Shown here piece after piece: positions 25,100 to 33,470 of a stretch of DNA of 64,000 nucleotides. Origin of the DNA: UBA4781 sp963556045 (lineage in GTDB: Bacteria; Chloroflexota; Anaerolineae; Anaerolineales; Anaerolineaceae); assembly GCA_963556045.3 (NCBI GenBank), contig CAUVYA020000002.1, positions 2,356,001-2,420,000 of the forward strand, written 5' to 3'. The position numbers were made by a program, and so were the translations under genes. The notes beneath the pieces were generated by a model. That model was given only the letters and a program-made list of their open reading frames with translations. It searched no databases and was not told the origin of the DNA. Every line of letters starts with the position of its first letter. The first letter of the stretch is position 1.

Positions 25100-26155
25100 A
25101 TGTCATCAAAAATAAAAATGACCAACAAAGAGCGTTATCATGCCCTGCTGAATCGCGAACCTGTAGATCGGGTGCTTTTCTCGCACAAAGGATACGATTT
25201 TTGTTCACGTAACTGCGGCACAGCCAAAGCGGATATCTACGATAATCCGCCGGTGAGCTATAAAGCACAAAAACTAACAATGGAGCAGTATAACGCGGAA
25301 GTAGCACCTTTTTATACCTTCGTGGCATATGGTTCGTGGGAGTTCGGTGGAGAGATAAAATGGCCTGAAGACCGCTTTGGATCAGGTCCAGGAGTACTCA
25401 AACGACCGGTGGCAACGGTGGAAGATGTGTATAAATTACAAATGCCAGATGTAAAAACTGCTGGTTGTATTCCCATGATGATGAATTTTGCCCATATTCA
25501 GCAAAAAGAAGGTACCCAGATTGGATTTATCTACGGCAGTCCGTTCACCTTTGCAGCCAACCTGTGCGGAGTGGATACATTCCTGCTGTGGGCAGCCACA
25601 GAACCGGATGTGGTCCATCATGCCATGCGTCTGATGACCGATCACCTCAAACAGGTGGCGGATTATTTCATCACTGAATTTGGGGCGGAAAACGTACTGC
25701 CGCGCAGCGCATCTCCTACTGACGGTTTGATCTCGCCGCGCATGTACGAAAAATATGTTTTCCCGTATCGCAAAGAACTGCATGAATATGTGCTTGAGAA
25801 GGGTGTGAAGCATATCTACGACCATATATGCGGAGAACAAAATAAAAACCTGAAGCTGCTGGCGCAGCTTCCCTGGGGTGACCCCGGCATCCTCAGTTTT
25901 GGTTCTGAAGTGGATCTGCTAACAGCCGGTGAGTATTTCCCAAATGACATCATTTGTGGAAACGTTGAACCTGTCATTGTTACCACCAAAGAACCTGAGG
26001 AAGTATACGAAGCCTGTCGTTTGAACATAGAAAAAGGCAAACAGCTGGGGCAGCGCTACATTTTCATGGGCGGCTGTACGATCAGTGCTGCGACACCGCC
26101 GGTCAATATTTATATGATGAGTAAAGCTGCTGAAGATTTTGGATATTATGATTGA
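25100..26155 (+). CDS. UroD-family (MtaA/MtbA-like) methyltransferase
   Basis: Member of the uroporphyrinogen-decarboxylase superfamily, 351 residues. It has the zinc-ligand set of cobalamin-dependent methyltransferases: H242 and C244 in HICGE, and C326 in MGGCTISA. SPTDGLISPRMYEKYVFPYR is also family-typical. True UroD proteins lack these ligands, so haem synthesis is unlikely. Such enzymes move a methyl group between a corrinoid protein and a thiol or a methylated substrate. It closes the plus-strand carbohydrate operon but faces a corrinoid protein and a second UroD-type enzyme on the other strand. It may work with them instead. Substrate unknown. Confidence 0.85.
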   Translation: MSSKIKMTNKERYHALLNREPVDRVLFSHKGYDFCSRNCGTAKADIYDNPPVSYKAQKLTMEQYNAEVAPFYTFVAYGSWEFGGEIKWPEDRFGSGPGVLKRPVATVEDVYKLQMPDVKTAGCIPMMMNFAHIQQKEGTQIGFIYGSPFTFAANLCGVDTFLLWAATEPDVVHHAMRLMTDHLKQVADYFITEFGAENVLPRSASPTDGLISPRMYEKYVFPYRKELHEYVLEKGVKHIYDHICGEQNKNLKLLAQLPWGDPGILSFGSEVDLLTAGEYFPNDIICGNVEPVIVTTKEPEEVYEACRLNIEKGKQLGQRYIFMGGCTISAATPPVNIYMMSKAAEDFGYYD

Positions 26156-26171
26156 CCAATAAGAAATAGAA

Positions 26172-26204
26172 AAAGGAGCTCCTTTTCAGCGAGCTCCTTT
26201 TTTT
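26172..26204. terminator. Terminator between convergent methyltransferase genes
   Basis: AAAGGAGCTC (26172-26181) pairs perfectly with GAGCTCCTTT (26191-26200), followed by a run of seven T on the plus strand and preceded by A-rich sequence. It can serve both convergent genes (ends at 26155 and 26218). Confidence 0.88.
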
Positions 26205-26217
26205 GATTAAGTTCCAC

Positions 26218-27579
26218 TTATAAATACTTCTTTACTTCATCCAGGAATTCTGATTGCCCGGGAATAATTGAGGAATATTTCAACTCTCCATTGATATAGA
26301 TAGATGGAATCTTCTCGATACCCATTTTTTTTACGCGGGCGATCGTTTCGAGTTCTGTGATTCTGTACAGTACCAGATCAATACGATCTCCCAGTATCTC
26401 TTTGATCTTTTGAGCCGCGCGCCACATATACGTGCAGGCTGCACAGGTATCCGGGTCAAGGGTAAAAACTTCGATCAAAGGTCTGGAGAGGCTAATATAG
26501 TCTGGCAGTGTGATGGGAATATCGATCTCTGCTCTGGTGTAATTCTCGACGATCTTGCGGGTGCTATCAGGTTCGCGAACAGCCTGCACAGCGGCGATAG
26601 TGTTCTCGATGGGGATGGAGTAGGGCATGTCGCAGCCAGGTGAAACGATCAGGTTATGATGATCGAGTGCATCCAGCATATCTACCACGTATTTCATGTT
26701 ATCCTGCTGGTTGCCGAGCAGCATACAGGTGGTGAGAGGGATGTTCCCACTCAGTGTGATATTGAACTCATCAGTGATCATCTTGGCTGCAGCCATATCG
26801 ATGTTTTCATCAACGGCTATACAATCAGGAAAGGTCTCGCACATCGCTCTGATATTTTTGGTAGCATCTCCACATACAAAGAAGGCAGAAAAGACATCTT
26901 GATCGCGAATGAAGTCAAAAATTGCGCTGAAAGGCTGCGTAAAGAAGCGTTTGAACATACGCGGCGAGATCTGTGATATCAAAGGGTCCACAATAGCGAT
27001 CACATCCATACCGGCATCAATGTACAGTTGACTGACAGCAATGGCTACCTGTGTGGTGTAATTTACCAGTGCTGTCACGAAATCCGGATCATCCACGCTA
27101 TCAAGGAAAATATCCGTTCCCCTTAAATGGGAAGCCAGAGTGAACGGACCGGTGACCAGACCGTAGAGAGCGGTTGTATCGCCGATCTCTTTCTTCAAGG
27201 ACTGCATGACCTGCAATATGAGGGGAAATCTGCCATCCTCCGCCTGAGGAATATATCCGGGGATGGTTTTCTCTTTTGCCATCGGATGTGAGGCAACCGA
27301 TGGTGGCGCTTCATCTGCCCACAGCATATCGCAACCTAATATCTCGGCTTCTACTTGCAGGTCAAACAGGATGGGCATGCCATCCGGGTCATAGACTTTT
27401 TTCACTTCCAGTAAAGATTCGATCAGTTTTTCTGGATCAAGCAGTACCTGGCGGGCGTTGTATCTTTTCAACGATCCGGCATGTACTCCCGCAAATGGCA
27501 CCCAGGGGACAGCCTGTGTTTCTTCATGACGAAGAACAGAAAACAGGAGTTCTTTACCAGTAATTGTTTTTGCTGTCAT
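26218..27579 (-). CDS. UroD-type methyltransferase fused to a thioredoxin-like domain
   Basis: Two-domain protein of 453 residues from the ATG at 27579; a GTG at 27588 would add three. Residues 1 to about 350 are an MtaA/MtbA-like methyltransferase barrel with TGPFTLASHLRG, DPLISQISPRMF and cysteine positions FVCGD (C236) and SPGCDMP (C316). The first zinc ligand, usually histidine two residues before the cysteine, is not His here. Residues about 365-453 form a thioredoxin/glutaredoxin-like domain: VFTLDPDTCAACTYM (C379, C382), then KIPSIYING with the cis-proline P425. It starts 9 bases after the corrinoid-protein gene ends. The redox domain could reduce, or pass a thiol to, the methyl-transfer centre. 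The fusion is seen; the mechanism is inferred. Confidence 0.88.
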   Translation of the reverse strand: MTAKTITGKELLFSVLRHEETQAVPWVPFAGVHAGSLKRYNARQVLLDPEKLIESLLEVKKVYDPDGMPILFDLQVEAEILGCDMLWADEAPPSVASHPMAKEKTIPGYIPQAEDGRFPLILQVMQSLKKEIGDTTALYGLVTGPFTLASHLRGTDIFLDSVDDPDFVTALVNYTTQVAIAVSQLYIDAGMDVIAIVDPLISQISPRMFKRFFTQPFSAIFDFIRDQDVFSAFFVCGDATKNIRAMCETFPDCIAVDENIDMAAAKMITDEFNITLSGNIPLTTCMLLGNQQDNMKYVVDMLDALDHHNLIVSPGCDMPYSIPIENTIAAVQAVREPDSTRKIVENYTRAEIDIPITLPDYISLSRPLIEVFTLDPDTCAACTYMWRAAQKIKEILGDRIDLVLYRITELETIARVKKMGIEKIPSIYINGELKYSSIIPGQSEFLDEVKKYL

Positions 27580-27588
27580 TTCGATCAC

Positions 27589-28224
27589 TCATTCCAATAA
27601 GGATTGCGCCAGACGTACTGCCTGATTGGCATCGGCAGCATAGCCATCTGCGCCGATCTTCGACGCGAAATCCTGACTGACAGGAGCGCCGCCGACCATC
27701 ACTTTCACTTTCTCCCGCACTCCGGCACTGGCAAGCGCGTCAATGGTGGTTTTCATATTGACCATCGTGGTTGTCAGCAGGGCGGACATGGCTACGATAT
27801 CCACATGTTTTTCCTGGATAGTTTGCACAAAGATCTGCGGATCAACATCGCTGCCGAGATCAATGATCTCAAAACCAGACCCTTCCAGCATCATGCAAAC
27901 CAGGTTTTTCCCAATATCGTGCAGGTCACCCTTTACTGTGCCAGCCAGTACGGTTCCTTTAGCTTTAACATTATCACGCGTGAGAAGTGGTTTTAATAAT
28001 TCCATGCCGCCTTGCATGGCTCGTGCAGCTACCAGTAATTCAGGCACAAAAAATTCTCCCTCTTCAAAAAGAGTTCCCGCTTCTGCCATTGCTTCGATCA
28101 TGGCTTTATTGAGGATCTCTTCTGCTGTTAAACCGGAATCAATAGCCTGTTCAACCTTTTCAATGACCAATTTTTGATTTCCGTCTAATATGCCTTCGTG
28201 AATTTCATGGATAAGATTACTCAT
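27589..28224 (-). CDS. Corrinoid (B12-binding) methyltransferase protein, MtaC/MtbC-like
   Basis: Methyl carrier of 211 residues. The N-terminal helical cap domain contains AMIEAMAEAGTLFEEGEFFVPELLVAARAM. The B12 domain has the DxHxxG motif D100-L-H102-D-I-G105, whose histidine binds cobalt, then MSALLTTTM and KVMVGGAPVSQDFA. It is directly upstream of the UroD-thioredoxin fusion in the same operon, so it is probably that enzyme's methyl donor or acceptor. No MtaB/MttB-type gene or reductive activator is in the window, so the methyl source is unknown. A promoter lies at 28269-28297. Confidence 0.93.
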   Translation of the reverse strand: MSNLIHEIHEGILDGNQKLVIEKVEQAIDSGLTAEEILNKAMIEAMAEAGTLFEEGEFFVPELLVAARAMQGGMELLKPLLTRDNVKAKGTVLAGTVKGDLHDIGKNLVCMMLEGSGFEIIDLGSDVDPQIFVQTIQEKHVDIVAMSALLTTTMVNMKTTIDALASAGVREKVKVMVGGAPVSQDFASKIGADGYAADANQAVRLAQSLLE

Positions 28225-28268
28225 AATGTTTCCTCAAGCAATGTATGGTTTTTGTCTATTGTAAGTAC

Positions 28269-28297
28269 ATTATAACATAATAATAAACTAACAACAA
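28269..28297 (-). promoter_or_regulatory. Promoter of the corrinoid/methyltransferase pair
   Basis: On the minus strand TATAAT (complement of 28269-28274) lies 17 bases after a weak TTGTTG -35 (complement of 28292-28297), giving a leader of about 40 bases before the start at 28224. The -35 falls at the edge of the upstream terminator hairpin. Confidence 0.5.
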
Positions 28298-28324
28298 AAA
28301 TGCACCATTTTCCGTGGTGCATTT
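28295..28324 (-). terminator. Terminator of the aminopeptidase gene
   Basis: On the minus strand AAATGCACCA pairs with TGGTGCATTT (28298-28307 and 28315-28324) and is followed by a T-rich TTGTTG stretch. It lies 36 bases after the aminopeptidase stop. Confidence 0.75.
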
Positions 28325-28359
28325 GTTGTTGTTCCAGATAGAAAAGATGGGCAGCTATT

Positions 28360-29475
28360 CTAATACCACGGAATGAATTTGCCATCCTTGAAAAAGGATT
28401 CGTCGTCAATGATGATCTCACCCTTTTTTCCGAGTTCACAGATCATATCCCAATGAATCGCAGATTCATTGATACTGCCTGTTTCCGGGTAGCCATTTCC
28501 TAATGCCAGGTGGAAAGTGCCGCCGATCTTTTCATCAAAGAGCATCTGTTTGGTGAAACGCTGAATGCCAAAGTTGGTGCCGATGCCGAATTCACCCAGA
28601 TAGCTGGAACCCTCATCTGTCTCAAGCATTGCGTGCAAGAATTCATCGTTCTTATCGGCGCTGGCATGTACGACCCTTCCTTTTTCGAAAGTCATGTGCA
28701 CATTTTCTACGACATGTCCAAGATGAACAGCCGGATAGGTAAATGTAACGTTTCCTTCAACCGAATCTTCCACCGGTCCGGTGTAGATCTCTCCACCGGG
28801 CATATTGACCTTGCCGTTGTCGCTTTCAAAGGTACGCTCTTTGATGGAAAACTGAAGGTCAACGTTTTCACCGCGGATGACAACCTTCTCTTTCCCTTTC
28901 AACCATTTGATCAATACGTCCTGTTTCTTTTTCAGTTTTTCCCATTCTTCAACTGGATCTTTACGATCACAGAACATGGCAGAATAAACAAAATTCTCAT
29001 AATCGGAAAGGCTCATCTCTGCATCCTGTGCCATTGCAGAACAGGGGAAAAGAGTAACAACAGGCTTTAGTTTTCCCTCTGCCTGACGTTTCATCAGGGG
29101 ACCCATAATGGCTTTTCCAACGGCTTTTGCGCTTATTTGCTGCTTCTTTGGGTCAATGTTATTCAAGCCGGCGGTATTGGAGGTACCGCGTATATCGAAC
29201 ATCGCGTCCAGCTTATCCTTATAAATGTCCATGATGGGAGAGATCCATTCCAATTGCTCAACGGATGCTTCCTGATAAAAGATCTCTGATAGTTCATATC
29301 CCCCAAGAACTACAAAAGGATGCCCACCCGACCGCAGGACTTCGCGGTAGATCGCAAGGATCAGGTCTTTCGTAACGGAATAATCACCAGCTATGTAAGC
29401 GAAATCATCATTCTTGATTTCTGTACAGTATGATACGAGTAAACGGGCTAATTTTGTGACGCGTGCATCTGCCAT
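28360..29475 (-). CDS. M29-family aminopeptidase (AmpS/PepS type)
   Basis: Metal-dependent aminopeptidase of 371 residues. The ATG at 29475 follows a strong AGGAGGAAAG site; an upstream in-frame start lies in the promoter region. The family is shown by LVSYCTEIKNDDFAYIAGD near the N terminus, NMPGGEIYTGPVEDSVEG (metal-binding glutamate) and a GEFGIGTNFGIQ segment. The late metal-binding stretch has LALGNGYPETGSI, SAIHWDM and IIIDDESFFKDG, giving His and Asp ligands. Such enzymes trim N-terminal residues in the cytoplasm. It is monocistronic, with a TATAAT (complement of 29503-29508) upstream and a terminator downstream. Nothing links it to its neighbours. Confidence 0.9.
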   Translation of the reverse strand: MADARVTKLARLLVSYCTEIKNDDFAYIAGDYSVTKDLILAIYREVLRSGGHPFVVLGGYELSEIFYQEASVEQLEWISPIMDIYKDKLDAMFDIRGTSNTAGLNNIDPKKQQISAKAVGKAIMGPLMKRQAEGKLKPVVTLFPCSAMAQDAEMSLSDYENFVYSAMFCDRKDPVEEWEKLKKKQDVLIKWLKGKEKVVIRGENVDLQFSIKERTFESDNGKVNMPGGEIYTGPVEDSVEGNVTFTYPAVHLGHVVENVHMTFEKGRVVHASADKNDEFLHAMLETDEGSSYLGEFGIGTNFGIQRFTKQMLFDEKIGGTFHLALGNGYPETGSINESAIHWDMICELGKKGEIIIDDESFFKDGKFIPWY

Positions 29476-29601
29476 GTGCTTTCCTCCTGAATAGTTTAGA
29501 TAATTATAAAGTGCGAAGGACCTGGGTGGATGTGATCTTATAAAAATTCCATACACTTCTCCACGTTGGTCTGCGTGGTCAGCAGGAAAGGCAGCATGGT
29601 G

Positions 29602-29632
29602 TTAAAAAACGCTCTCCTTTTCGGAGAGCGTT
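29602..29632 (-). terminator. Terminator of the UDP-glucose dehydrogenase gene
   Basis: AACGCTCTCC and GGAGAGCGTT (29608-29617 and 29623-29632) form a 10-bp stem with a 5-base loop. On the minus strand a T-run (complement of 29604-29609) follows directly. It lies 20 bases after the stop codon. Confidence 0.88.
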
Positions 29633-29651
29633 CGATTTCCCTTTAATAGCA

Positions 29652-30977
29652 TCATTGTTCAAAAAAAGTGACATGGTTGCCCTGCCCGATACCAAAATAG
29701 GTGAATCCCAGACTTCGCAGAGATTGACTATCCCATTCGTTGCGACCATCGATCAAAACTGGTGTGCGCATAATACTGTGAACGCGTTTGAAATCCAGTT
29801 GTTTGAATTCATTCCATTTGGTTGCCAGGATCAACCCATCCGCATCCTGCGCCACCTCATAGGGATTCTTGCATAACTGCAGGTCGGGTATTTCGCGAGC
29901 GGTGTTCTCCATTGCCTGGGGATCATAGGCTTTGACATGCGCGCTTTCATTACGAAGCAGATGGATCAATTCCAGTGAGGGGGATTCTCGTATATCATCC
30001 GTGTCTGGCTTAAAGGATAATCCCAGGATACCGATATTCTTATCAACAAGGGAACCACCCAGCAGGTTGCGCAGTTTCATCACCACGCGCCGGCGCTGGT
30101 TGCGGTTGATCTCCATCACAGCTTGCAGTAACTGCGGGTGTGTGCCATGCAGCACTGCCATGTGTGCCAGTGCTTTCACGTCTTTGGGGAAGCAGGATCC
30201 GCCCCAGCCCAATCCGGCATCCAAAAAAGTACGTCCGATGCGTTTATCCAGACCCATACCGTCTGCCACCTCGCGCACATCAGCGCCGAGTTCGTCGCAT
30301 ATATTGGCGATCTCATTGATAAAGGAGATACGTGTTGCTAAAAAAGCGTTGGAGGCATACTTGATCATTTCGGCAGTGCGCAGGTCGGTGATGAGAACGG
30401 GCGCTCGCAGCGGCTGGTAAAGAGCTGCCACCGATTCGGCTGCCGGGCGGTGGATGGCACCCAGTACAACGCGATCCGGCTGCATGAAATCGTGAATAGC
30501 AGATCCTTCTCTGAGGAATTCGGGATTGGATACTACATAATATTCCAGCGAGTTTTCAGCGCGTTTTTTGCGGATGATGTCAGATACCCAATCACCGGTG
30601 CCAACAGGCACGGTGGATTTGTTCACGATGATGATGGGATGATCGATCACTTCAGCGATCTTTTCTGCCGCATCACGCACATAACTCAGATCTGCTTCAC
30701 CATCCACTCCTGAAGGGGTTCCTACAGCGATGAATGCGAATTCAGCATCTTTAAGTGCTTCCTGATAATCGGTTGTGAAAAATAAGCGATCAGCCGCCAC
30801 GTTTCTTTCCACGATCTCTTCCAACCCTGGCTCATAGATCGGCATGATATTTTTCTTGAGATTTTCAATTCTTTTTTCGTTGATATCCAGGCAGTAAACC
30901 GTATTGCCCAGGTCAGAAAAACAAACACCCGTTACAAGTCCAACATATCCGGTACCGATTACGCAAATATTGCTCAT
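29652..30977 (-). CDS. UDP-glucose 6-dehydrogenase
   Basis: NAD-dependent enzyme that oxidises UDP-glucose to UDP-glucuronate for envelope or exopolysaccharide synthesis. The start at 30977 (441 residues) is set by GGAGAG upstream and by the Rossmann motif directly after it: ICVIGTGYVGLVTG (3-16). Other motifs: AFIAVGTPSGVDGEADLSYV, VNKSTVPVGT, NPEFLREGSAI, the catalytic cysteine in GWGGSCFPKD, and GLSFKPDTDDIRESP. All hallmarks are intact. The gene is alone, divergent from folD, with its own -10 (complement of 31001-31006) and terminator. UDP-ManNAc dehydrogenase is less likely given the FLREGSA pattern. Confidence 0.95.
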   Translation of the reverse strand: MSNICVIGTGYVGLVTGVCFSDLGNTVYCLDINEKRIENLKKNIMPIYEPGLEEIVERNVAADRLFFTTDYQEALKDAEFAFIAVGTPSGVDGEADLSYVRDAAEKIAEVIDHPIIIVNKSTVPVGTGDWVSDIIRKKRAENSLEYYVVSNPEFLREGSAIHDFMQPDRVVLGAIHRPAAESVAALYQPLRAPVLITDLRTAEMIKYASNAFLATRISFINEIANICDELGADVREVADGMGLDKRIGRTFLDAGLGWGGSCFPKDVKALAHMAVLHGTHPQLLQAVMEINRNQRRRVVMKLRNLLGGSLVDKNIGILGLSFKPDTDDIRESPSLELIHLLRNESAHVKAYDPQAMENTAREIPDLQLCKNPYEVAQDADGLILATKWNEFKQLDFKRVHSIMRTPVLIDGRNEWDSQSLRSLGFTYFGIGQGNHVTFFEQ

Positions 30978-31000
30978 ATTTTTTACTCTCCAAGACACAG

Positions 31001-31056
31001 ATTATAGCCTACATATGAGGCTGATTCTCTGAAAAGTATCCTGAATATTGTATAAT
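31001..31056. promoter_or_regulatory. Divergent promoters for UDP-glucose dehydrogenase and folD
   Basis: Perfect -10 TATAAT boxes occur on the minus strand (complement of 31001-31006, for the dehydrogenase) and on the plus strand (31051-31056, for folD). No good -35 box is seen for either, so strength is uncertain. Confidence 0.55.
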
Positions 31057-31087
31057 CCTTTTACTTTTTTGTGTTGGGAGATGAACC

Positions 31088-31963
31088 ATGAGTGCGGTAA
31101 TTATTGATGGGAAAGCTATTGCAGAAGACATTCGCAACCGGGTTGCAGTAAAAGTCGCACAACGGAAACAAACCGGTCTTTCTGTGCCGGGGCTGGCAAC
31201 GGTGCTGGTGGGTGATGATCCGGCATCGCAGGTGTATGTGCGCTCCAAGCACCGAGCCTGTGAAAAGCTGGGGATTCGCTCGTTCAGCCATGTTCTGCCA
31301 GCATCTACTCCTCAGTCTGAAGTAATGGCGCTGGTGGATGAACTGAATCATGATGCTAATGTGCACGGCATTCTGGTGCAGCTGCCGCTTCCTAAGGGGA
31401 TCAATGAGGAAGAGGTACTGCTGAAAATTTCCGTGAAAAAAGATGTGGATGGCTTTCACCCGATCAATATCGGAAACCTGGCGCAAAAAGGGCGTACTCC
31501 CAGCTTTATTCCCTGCACTCCCGCGGGCATCATTCACTTATTAAAAACAACCATGCCTTCCCTGGAAGGGAAAAATGCAGTGGTGCTGGGTCGTTCGAAC
31601 ATCGTGGGAATGCCGGTGGCGCTCCTGCTGGTGCGCGAGAACGCAACCGTGACCATCTGCCATTCCCGTTCACAGGACCTGCCGAAGATCACTGCCGCGG
31701 CGGATATACTGGTTGCTTCGGTTGGCAGAGCGGAGATGGTACGTGCAGATTGGGTGAAATCCGGAGCTGTGGTGATTGATGTGGGCATCAATCGTGTGGA
31801 TGATCCAACAAAGGAAAGAGGGTATCGTCTTGTAGGTGATGTGGCGTATGATGAGGTTCGTGAAGTTGCGGCAGCCATCACGCCTGTACCCGGTGGAGTA
31901 GGACCTATGACCATTGCCATGTTGATGCAGAATACCTTGCGGGCGGCAGAATTATCTGACTAG
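31088..31963 (+). CDS. folD: Bifunctional methylenetetrahydrofolate dehydrogenase/cyclohydrolase FolD
   Basis: Enzyme of 291 residues that interconverts methylene-, methenyl- and formyl-tetrahydrofolate for one-carbon metabolism. Diagnostic segments: VGDDPASQVYVRSKHRACE with the catalytic lysine, HGILVQLPLPKGIN, KDVDGFHPINIGNL, the NADP-binding VVLGRSNIVGMPVALLL and the C-terminal PVPGGVGPMTIAMLMQNT. Full length. TTGGGAGATG precedes the ATG and a TATAAT lies at 31051-31056. It is the first gene of the long plus-strand series but has its own promoter; the 103-base gap after it contains a regulatory palindrome for the next unit. Confidence 0.97.
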   Translation: MSAVIIDGKAIAEDIRNRVAVKVAQRKQTGLSVPGLATVLVGDDPASQVYVRSKHRACEKLGIRSFSHVLPASTPQSEVMALVDELNHDANVHGILVQLPLPKGINEEEVLLKISVKKDVDGFHPINIGNLAQKGRTPSFIPCTPAGIIHLLKTTMPSLEGKNAVVLGRSNIVGMPVALLLVRENATVTICHSRSQDLPKITAAADILVASVGRAEMVRADWVKSGAVVIDVGINRVDDPTKERGYRLVGDVAYDEVREVAAAITPVPGGVGPMTIAMLMQNTLRAAELSD

Positions 31964-31997
31964 ACAGGTTAATTTCATCATTAAAATAAGGAAACAC

Positions 31998-32035
31998 TAC
32001 CATTAATTGTCTGACAATTAATGGTATTATATATT
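31998..32035 (+). promoter_or_regulatory. 29-bp palindromic operator with overlapping promoter
   Basis: TACCATTAATTGTC (31998-32011) and GACAATTAATGGTA (32013-32026) are perfect 14-base inverted repeats around a single T. The core TTGTCTGACAA matches the T-N-G-T-N3-A-C-N-A pattern known for FadR-type GntR operators. A -35-like TTGTCT (32008-32013) and a -10-like TATATT (32030-32035) at 16-base spacing overlap it, so a bound repressor would block transcription of the amidohydrolase gene. The GntR protein encoded at 33471 is the natural candidate. A related site occurs at 37193-37206. Confidence 0.75.
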
Positions 32036-32066
32036 AACAAGAAGTTTTCCGGTGAAAGGGAGCGTA

Positions 32067-33455
32067 ATGACCACTCTGCTTATCAAGAATATTCATACCT
32101 TGGTGACCATGGATGATGTACGCCGGGAGATCAAAGATGGGGGTTTATACATTCAAGATGGTTTCATTCAACAAGTTGGAAAAACCGCCGATCTTCCCGC
32201 AGATGCCGATGAAATAGTAGATCTCACAGACCATATTGTGCTGCCCGGATTGGTGAACACACACCATCATTTTTATCAAACACTAACTCGTGTAGTTCCG
32301 GCTGCACAGGATGCCAATCTGTTCAACTGGTTAAAGACTCTTTATCCGGTTTGGGCACGCATGAACCCTGAAGATATTTATCTTTCCACGAAAACAGCAC
32401 TGGCAGAACTGGCACTTTCAGGCTGTACCACTGCCTCGGATCATCTGTATTTGTTTCCAAATGGGTCCAGCCTGGATGATGAGATCAGCGCTGCGCAGGA
32501 AATGGGTATGCGCCTGCATGCTTCGCGCGGCTCGATGAGCCTGGGTCAAAGCAAAGGTGGTCTGCCGCCTGATAGTGTTGTGGATGATGAAGAATTCATT
32601 TTAAAGGATAGCCAGCGTTTGATCGAGCGTTATCATGATCCTTCTGCTGGTTCTATGACACAAATTGTTCTGGCACCCTGCTCACCATTCAGCGTGACGG
32701 GTGACCTGATGCGAGAGAGCGCTCATCTGGCACGTCAGTACGGTGTTCACCTGCATACCCATCTTGCCGAAACGGAAGATGAGCAGCAATTCACTTTAGA
32801 GAAATACAATCTACGCCCACTGGGGTATATGCAAAGCCTTGAGTGGGTCGGTGAGGATGTATGGTTTGCTCATTCCGTTCATATCAATGAAGAAGAACAG
32901 CATATCTATGCCAGGTATGGCTGTGGTGTGGCACATTGCCCGACTTCCAATATGAGGTTGGCGTCAGGTATTGCGCCGATTCGTGAATACATGCAGCTGG
33001 GTGTGAAAGTCGGATTGGGTGTTGATGGATCAGCCAGCAACGATGGTTCGCATATGCTGGAAGAAGTGCGGCAGGCGATGCTGCTGGCACGTGTACGGGC
33101 GGGTTTGGAAGGAGCCTCACGCTCGCAGCCGGATGCTGCTCCCATCATGACAGCACGCCAGGCACTTGAACTCGCTACCCGTGGCGGAGCGAGCGTACTG
33201 GGGCGCGATGATATCGGTTCGCTGGAAACAGGCAAATGCGCGGATTTTATTGCGATCGATCTAAACAATATTTCGTATGCAGGCGGGCTGCATGATCCGG
33301 TTTCGGCAGTTGTTTTTTGTTACCCCCGCAATGTAGATTACAGCTTTGTCCATGGAGAAGCGATCATCAAAGAAGGTCAACTGACCCATCTTGACTTAAA
33401 TGAACATATCCAAAAACATAACCAGGCAGCAGCGCGTTTATTAGCTGACAAATAG
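32067..33455 (+). CDS. 8-oxoguanine deaminase/SsnA-like amidohydrolase
   Basis: Metal-dependent hydrolase of 462 residues, ATG at 32067 after AAAGGGAG. The zinc set of the AtzB/TrzN/8-oxoguanine-deaminase group is visible: VNTHHHFYQTLTR (H66, H68), VHLHTHLAETEDEQ (H230/H232 region), FAHSVHINEEE and GLGVDGSASNDG (D). The HHHFYQTLTR and ATRGGASVLGRDDIGSLE segments are typical of 8-oxoguanine deaminases, which make uric acid and ammonia. It lies ahead of carbamoyltransferases, carbamate kinase and a purine-type importer, which fits purine-base scavenging. It could also be an SsnA-like enzyme of unsettled substrate. Confidence 0.85.
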   Translation: MTTLLIKNIHTLVTMDDVRREIKDGGLYIQDGFIQQVGKTADLPADADEIVDLTDHIVLPGLVNTHHHFYQTLTRVVPAAQDANLFNWLKTLYPVWARMNPEDIYLSTKTALAELALSGCTTASDHLYLFPNGSSLDDEISAAQEMGMRLHASRGSMSLGQSKGGLPPDSVVDDEEFILKDSQRLIERYHDPSAGSMTQIVLAPCSPFSVTGDLMRESAHLARQYGVHLHTHLAETEDEQQFTLEKYNLRPLGYMQSLEWVGEDVWFAHSVHINEEEQHIYARYGCGVAHCPTSNMRLASGIAPIREYMQLGVKVGLGVDGSASNDGSHMLEEVRQAMLLARVRAGLEGASRSQPDAAPIMTARQALELATRGGASVLGRDDIGSLETGKCADFIAIDLNNISYAGGLHDPVSAVVFCYPRNVDYSFVHGEAIIKEGQLTHLDLNEHIQKHNQAAARLLADK

Positions 33456-33470
33456 AACAAGGAGTTTTTC

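Noticed and set aside
25100..26155. Haem-pathway uroporphyrinogen decarboxylase
   Set aside because: The HxC...C zinc ligands and corrinoid context fit methyltransferases; no other haem gene is near.
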